This document shows positions 3,993-5,724 of a DNA stretch of 5,724 nucleotides, piece after piece. How positions within the stretch are numbered: the first letter of the stretch is position 1; each line of letters starts with the position of its first letter. The stretch lies in NCBI GenBank assembly GCA_003155335.1, contig PMCG01000100.1:1-5724 (forward strand), read 5' to 3'. Position numbers and translations under genes: made by a program. The notes beneath the pieces are model-generated. The model was not told where the DNA came from and searched no databases. It saw only the letters and a program-made list of their open reading frames with translations. The stretch is from Acidobacteriota bacterium. GTDB taxonomy: Bacteria; Acidobacteriota; Vicinamibacteria; Fen-336.

Positions 3993-5724
3993 CCGCGGCC
4001 CTCGGGCGCTACCTGATCCTGCTCTCCCTGCTCGCCGCAACCGCCGGCGCGCTGGTGGCCTTTGCGAGCGCCGCCCGCCGCAACGACACCGGGTGGCGCT
4101 GGACCAGAAGGCTGGCCTATGCGTACGCCGCTGCGATCGCGGCTGCCAACGCAATGATGATCTGGGCGCTGCTGCGTCCGGACTTCTCCGTGGGTTATGT
4201 GGCGACCGTCGGATCGCGCAGCGTGCCGAAGTGGGTCGCCGTCGTCAGCCTATGGTCGTCGCTCGAGGGCTCGATCCTCTTTTGGGGATTCGTCCTCGGC
4301 GTCTACCTCGCGGCGGCAACCTGGAGGAGCCATGCGTCAGAGGCGGAGTACCTACCGTGGGCCAGCGGCGTCTGGCTGTCGACAGCCGCATTCTTCAGCC
4401 TGCTTCTGGCTGGACCTGCACAGCCGTTTGCCACGGTCCCTTTTCCGCCCAGTGACGGCCCTGGGCCCAACGCGCTGCTGCAAAACCATGTGCTGATGGC
4501 CGTGCACCCGCCGTTCCTCTACGCCGGCTACGTCGGCATGACGATTCCATTTGGGCTGGCAGTGGCAGCGCTTTTCGCCGGCCGCCTCGGAGCCGGCCTG
4601 CTCCGGACGTTGCGCATCTGGCTGCTGGTGCCGTGGACGTTCCTGACCGTCGCGATCGTTCTCGGCGGCTGGTGGGCCTATGAAGTGCTCGGCTGGGGAG
4701 GCTACTGGGCCTGGGACCCGGTCGAAAACGCGTCGCTCCTGCCCTGGCTCACGGCCACGGCCGCGCTTCACTCGGCACTGCTCGTCGAACGCAGGGCTGT
4801 CCTCAAGGGATGGACGGTCAGCCTGGTGATCGCGTCATTCCTGCTCACGATTCTGGGCACGTTCATGACGCGTTCGGGTGTCTTCAACTCGGTGCACGCG
4901 TTCACGCAGAGTCCGATCGGTCCGGCGATCCTGGCCTTTCTCGCGCTCGCGGCTGTCTTCTCGCTCGTGCTGCTGGCCTGGCGCATCGACGCACTGGCGC
5001 CTGAGGGACGACTGGAGCCGGGCTTGAGCCGCGACACGTTGCTGTTGCTCGGTAATCTGCTCTTGATCGTGTTCGCCTTCACGGTTCTCATCGGCACCGT
5101 CTTCCCGCTCATCGTAGATGCCGTGCGGCACCAGCAAATGAGCGTGGGCCGTCCCTACTTCGATCGCATGGTCGTGCCGCTTGGCGTCGGGTTGCTCATA
5201 CTCAAGGGTCTCGGCCCAGCGCTGCCGTGGCGCAGATCGAGCAAGCCAACGCTACTTGGAGCGCTCCTCTGGCCGCTCGTAGGCGCCGTCCTCGCGGCCG
5301 GCGTCGGGCTGGCCGCAGGCGCGCGCAATGCGTGGACGCTGCTCACTCTCTTCTTCGCCGGCTACGCAGCGCAGGTGGCGCTGCGCGAGCTCTGGCGGCC
5401 CGTGAGTCAGCGCCTCAGCCGCGCTTCAGCCGAAAGACCACGAATCGGCCGACGCCGCGTCGCAGCGCACGTCGTCCACCTCGGCGCGGTCGTCGTCTTC
5501 GTGGGTGTGGCCGTCAGCAGCACGATGGGCGTGTCAAAGGAAGTTGCGCTGTCCAAGGGCGAGTCGTTTGCCATCGGACGCTACACGCTCACCTTTGCCG
5601 GCGCCGAGGTGGTCTCGGAGGCGCATCGCGAGGCAGTGGTCGCACGGGTGGATGTCGCTCGAGACGGTCGTCGGCTCGCGACCTTGGCGCCGCGGATGAA
5701 CTACTACGCCTCACAACAGAATCC
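3989..5724 (+). CDS. ccmF: Cytochrome c heme lyase subunit CcmF (3' truncated by window)
   Basis: CcmF is the multi-spanning membrane core of the holocytochrome c synthase (CcmF/H/G); it receives heme from CcmE and attaches it to the CXXCH cysteines of apocytochrome c. The frame is open from ATG 3989 to the window end, giving 578 residues of a family usually around 630-670. The WWD motif is GGWWAYEVLGWGGYWAWDPVE from residue 226, followed by NASLLPWL. The periplasmic histidines are H173 (AVHPPFLYAGY) and H303 (NSVHAF), and the heme b histidines are H261 (AALHSALL) and H497 (HVVHLG). H173, H261 and H303 fall at the same numbers as the ligands reported for E. coli CcmF, as I recall them. From about 513 a periplasmic domain begins (KEVALSKGESFAIGRYTLTF) and is cut off. 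The start overlaps the ccmE stop as ATGA; the upstream AAGAAAGAG is a weak Shine-Dalgarno, suggesting coupling. Confidence 0.96.
   Translation, partial: MTAALGRYLILLSLLAATAGALVAFASAARRNDTGWRWTRRLAYAYAAAIAAANAMMIWALLRPDFSVGYVATVGSRSVPKWVAVVSLWSSLEGSILFWGFVLGVYLAAATWRSHASEAEYLPWASGVWLSTAAFFSLLLAGPAQPFATVPFPPSDGPGPNALLQNHVLMAVHPPFLYAGYVGMTIPFGLAVAALFAGRLGAGLLRTLRIWLLVPWTFLTVAIVLGGWWAYEVLGWGGYWAWDPVENASLLPWLTATAALHSALLVERRAVLKGWTVSLVIASFLLTILGTFMTRSGVFNSVHAFTQSPIGPAILAFLALAAVFSLVLLAWRIDALAPEGRLEPGLSRDTLLLLGNLLLIVFAFTVLIGTVFPLIVDAVRHQQMSVGRPYFDRMVVPLGVGLLILKGLGPALPWRRSSKPTLLGALLWPLVGAVLAAGVGLAAGARNAWTLLTLFFAGYAAQVALRELWRPVSQRLSRASAERPRIGRRRVAAHVVHLGAVVVFVGVAVSSTMGVSKEVALSKGESFAIGRYTLTFAGAEVVSEAHREAVVARVDVARDGRRLATLAPRMNYYASQQN

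Noticed and set aside
3546..4154. Minus-strand open frame of about 200 codons opposite ccmE and the ccmF start.
   Set aside because: It is an Arg/His/Ala-rich shadow of well-identified ccmE and ccmF with no recognisable motif.

Overview
The window is GC-rich (by eye about 65-68% G+C), gene-dense bacterial DNA holding most of a system I cytochrome c maturation (ccm) locus from a Gram-negative-type bacterium. The form of the CcmB tail, the sigma factor of the 'TAASRYR' type and the membrane-anchored protein ending in a 'YP...DPLTGKPL.Y' motif all suggest Acidobacteriota (perhaps Vicinamibacteria) or a related soil phylum such as Gemmatimonadota. That placement is an inference from protein style, not a search result.

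Layout. Positions 1-189 (+) are the last 62 codons of ccmB, the membrane subunit of the CcmAB heme-handling ABC transporter. Only 10 bp later, a three-gene block on the minus strand converges on it. Reading from its own 5' end, the block holds an ECF-type sigma-70 factor (2479-1871), a 125-residue single-pass membrane protein overlapping it by ATGA (1874-1497), and a 424-residue membrane-anchored protein of unknown function (1474-200). Positions 2480-2641 are a divergent intergenic region with a candidate sigma-70 promoter, two small dyads and a clear Shine-Dalgarno for ccmC. From 2642 to the window end runs ccmC-ccmD-ccmE-ccmF (+). Each junction is a 4-base stop/start overlap, and ccmF is cut by the window end after 578 codons.

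How the genes work together. CcmB (with CcmA, presumably upstream) and CcmC/CcmD load heme onto the membrane-anchored periplasmic chaperone CcmE and release holo-CcmE. CcmF, the ligase core, takes heme from CcmE and attaches it to apocytochrome c. The expected ligands are all visible: both periplasmic histidines and the WWD motif of CcmC, the HxxxY heme site of CcmE, and the WWD motif and four key histidines of CcmF.

The minus-strand block looks like a self-contained regulatory unit: a sigma factor, a translationally coupled membrane protein with anti-sigma-like topology but no zinc-binding motif, and a membrane-anchored effector or sensor. It splits ccmB from ccmC and forces ccmCDEF to have its own promoter. 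This nested sigma cassette is the most unusual thing in the window. No transposase, integrase, CRISPR array, tRNA or rRNA was seen.
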